DNA of 6,409 bases from Candidatus Omnitrophota bacterium (lineage in GTDB: Bacteria; Omnitrophota; Gorgyraeia; Duberdicusellales; 4484-171). The notes beneath the pieces were generated by a model, which was given only the letters and a program-made list of their open reading frames with translations, searched no databases and was not told the DNA's origin. Of the stretch, positions 6,234-6,409 are shown one piece after another (the first letter of the stretch is position 1; every line of letters starts with the position of its first letter). Both the position numbers and the translations under genes were made by a program. Location: positions 1-6,409 of the forward strand of contig WJKZ01000011.1 in the NCBI GenBank assembly GCA_014728785.1, given 5' to 3'.

Positions 6234-6409
6234 ATGAAGAAGATAAAATCACCTCTGTCAGAGGACGCAGTCGGATTTCTTAAGGCAGGGGAAGAGGTTC
6301 TGGTTTCAGGGGTTATCTATACCGCAAGAGACCAGGCTCATAGGAGATTGGTCAGCCTTATAAGGAAAGGAAAGGAACTTCCTTTCAATTTAAAAGATCA
6401 GGTTATTTA
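6234..6409 (+). CDS. Class I fumarate hydratase, beta subunit (partial, runs off window)
   Basis: The first 58 codons of the beta subunit, cut by the window end with no stop. After KKIKSPLSED, the stretch LVSGVIYTARDQAHRRLV matches the start of the fumarase C-terminal domain, as do the following KELPFNLKDQVI residues; these match the family pattern SG-x-IYTARD-x-AH-x-RL. This domain forms the substrate-binding swivelling partner to the cluster-bearing alpha subunit. The ATG lies 30 bp after the alpha stop and is preceded by AGG at 6221-6223, a weak and rather distant Shine-Dalgarno. It is in the same reading frame as the alpha gene, with only that TAA between them. The missing remainder should carry the rest of a roughly 180-residue protein (family expectation, not seen). 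Confidence 0.9.
   Translation, partial: MKKIKSPLSEDAVGFLKAGEEVLVSGVIYTARDQAHRRLVSLIRKGKELPFNLKDQVI

Overview
The window looks like housekeeping DNA from an uncultured, moderately AT-rich bacterium. A diderm (Gram-negative-type) cell is inferred, because the cell-wall amidase carries a lipoprotein signal. The compact gene order, the two-subunit class I fumarase and the degenerate heptamer repeats remind me of metagenomic lineages such as Omnitrophota, but nothing in the window fixes the taxon.

Positions 1-416 contain no convincing gene. They hold two arrays of degenerate 7-bp repeats (1-56 and 144-269), a stretch with 6-bp periodicity between them (71-129), a weak hairpin plus T-rich tract that could end an upstream transcript (304-355), and a good extended -10 promoter (346-373).

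Positions 417-6409 hold eight genes, all on the + strand. In order they are mgtE (Mg2+ channel/transporter), a lipoprotein N-acetylmuramoyl-L-alanine amidase, murI (glutamate racemase), queD, queC, queE, the alpha subunit of a class I fumarate hydratase, and the start of its beta subunit, which runs off the window. Gaps never exceed 32 bp, and five of the seven junctions overlap or lie within 12 bp. One transcript starting just upstream of mgtE is the simplest reading.

The genes form three functional blocks: Mg2+ uptake; peptidoglycan turnover and supply (the amidase cleaves the wall, MurI makes D-glutamate for it); and the QueD-QueE-QueC route from dihydroneopterin triphosphate to preQ0, the precursor of queuosine and other 7-deazaguanines. 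The fumarase pair belongs to central carbon metabolism. FolE (before QueD) and QueF/Tgt (after preQ0) are not in the window.

I see no defence system, mobile element, CRISPR array or RNA gene. The least explained part is the ordered, register-keeping heptamer region upstream of the operon. Smaller points of interest are an 11-bp perfect hairpin inside murI, a 9-bp direct repeat bridging the queC-queE junction, and fumarase subunits lying in one reading frame separated by a single stop codon.
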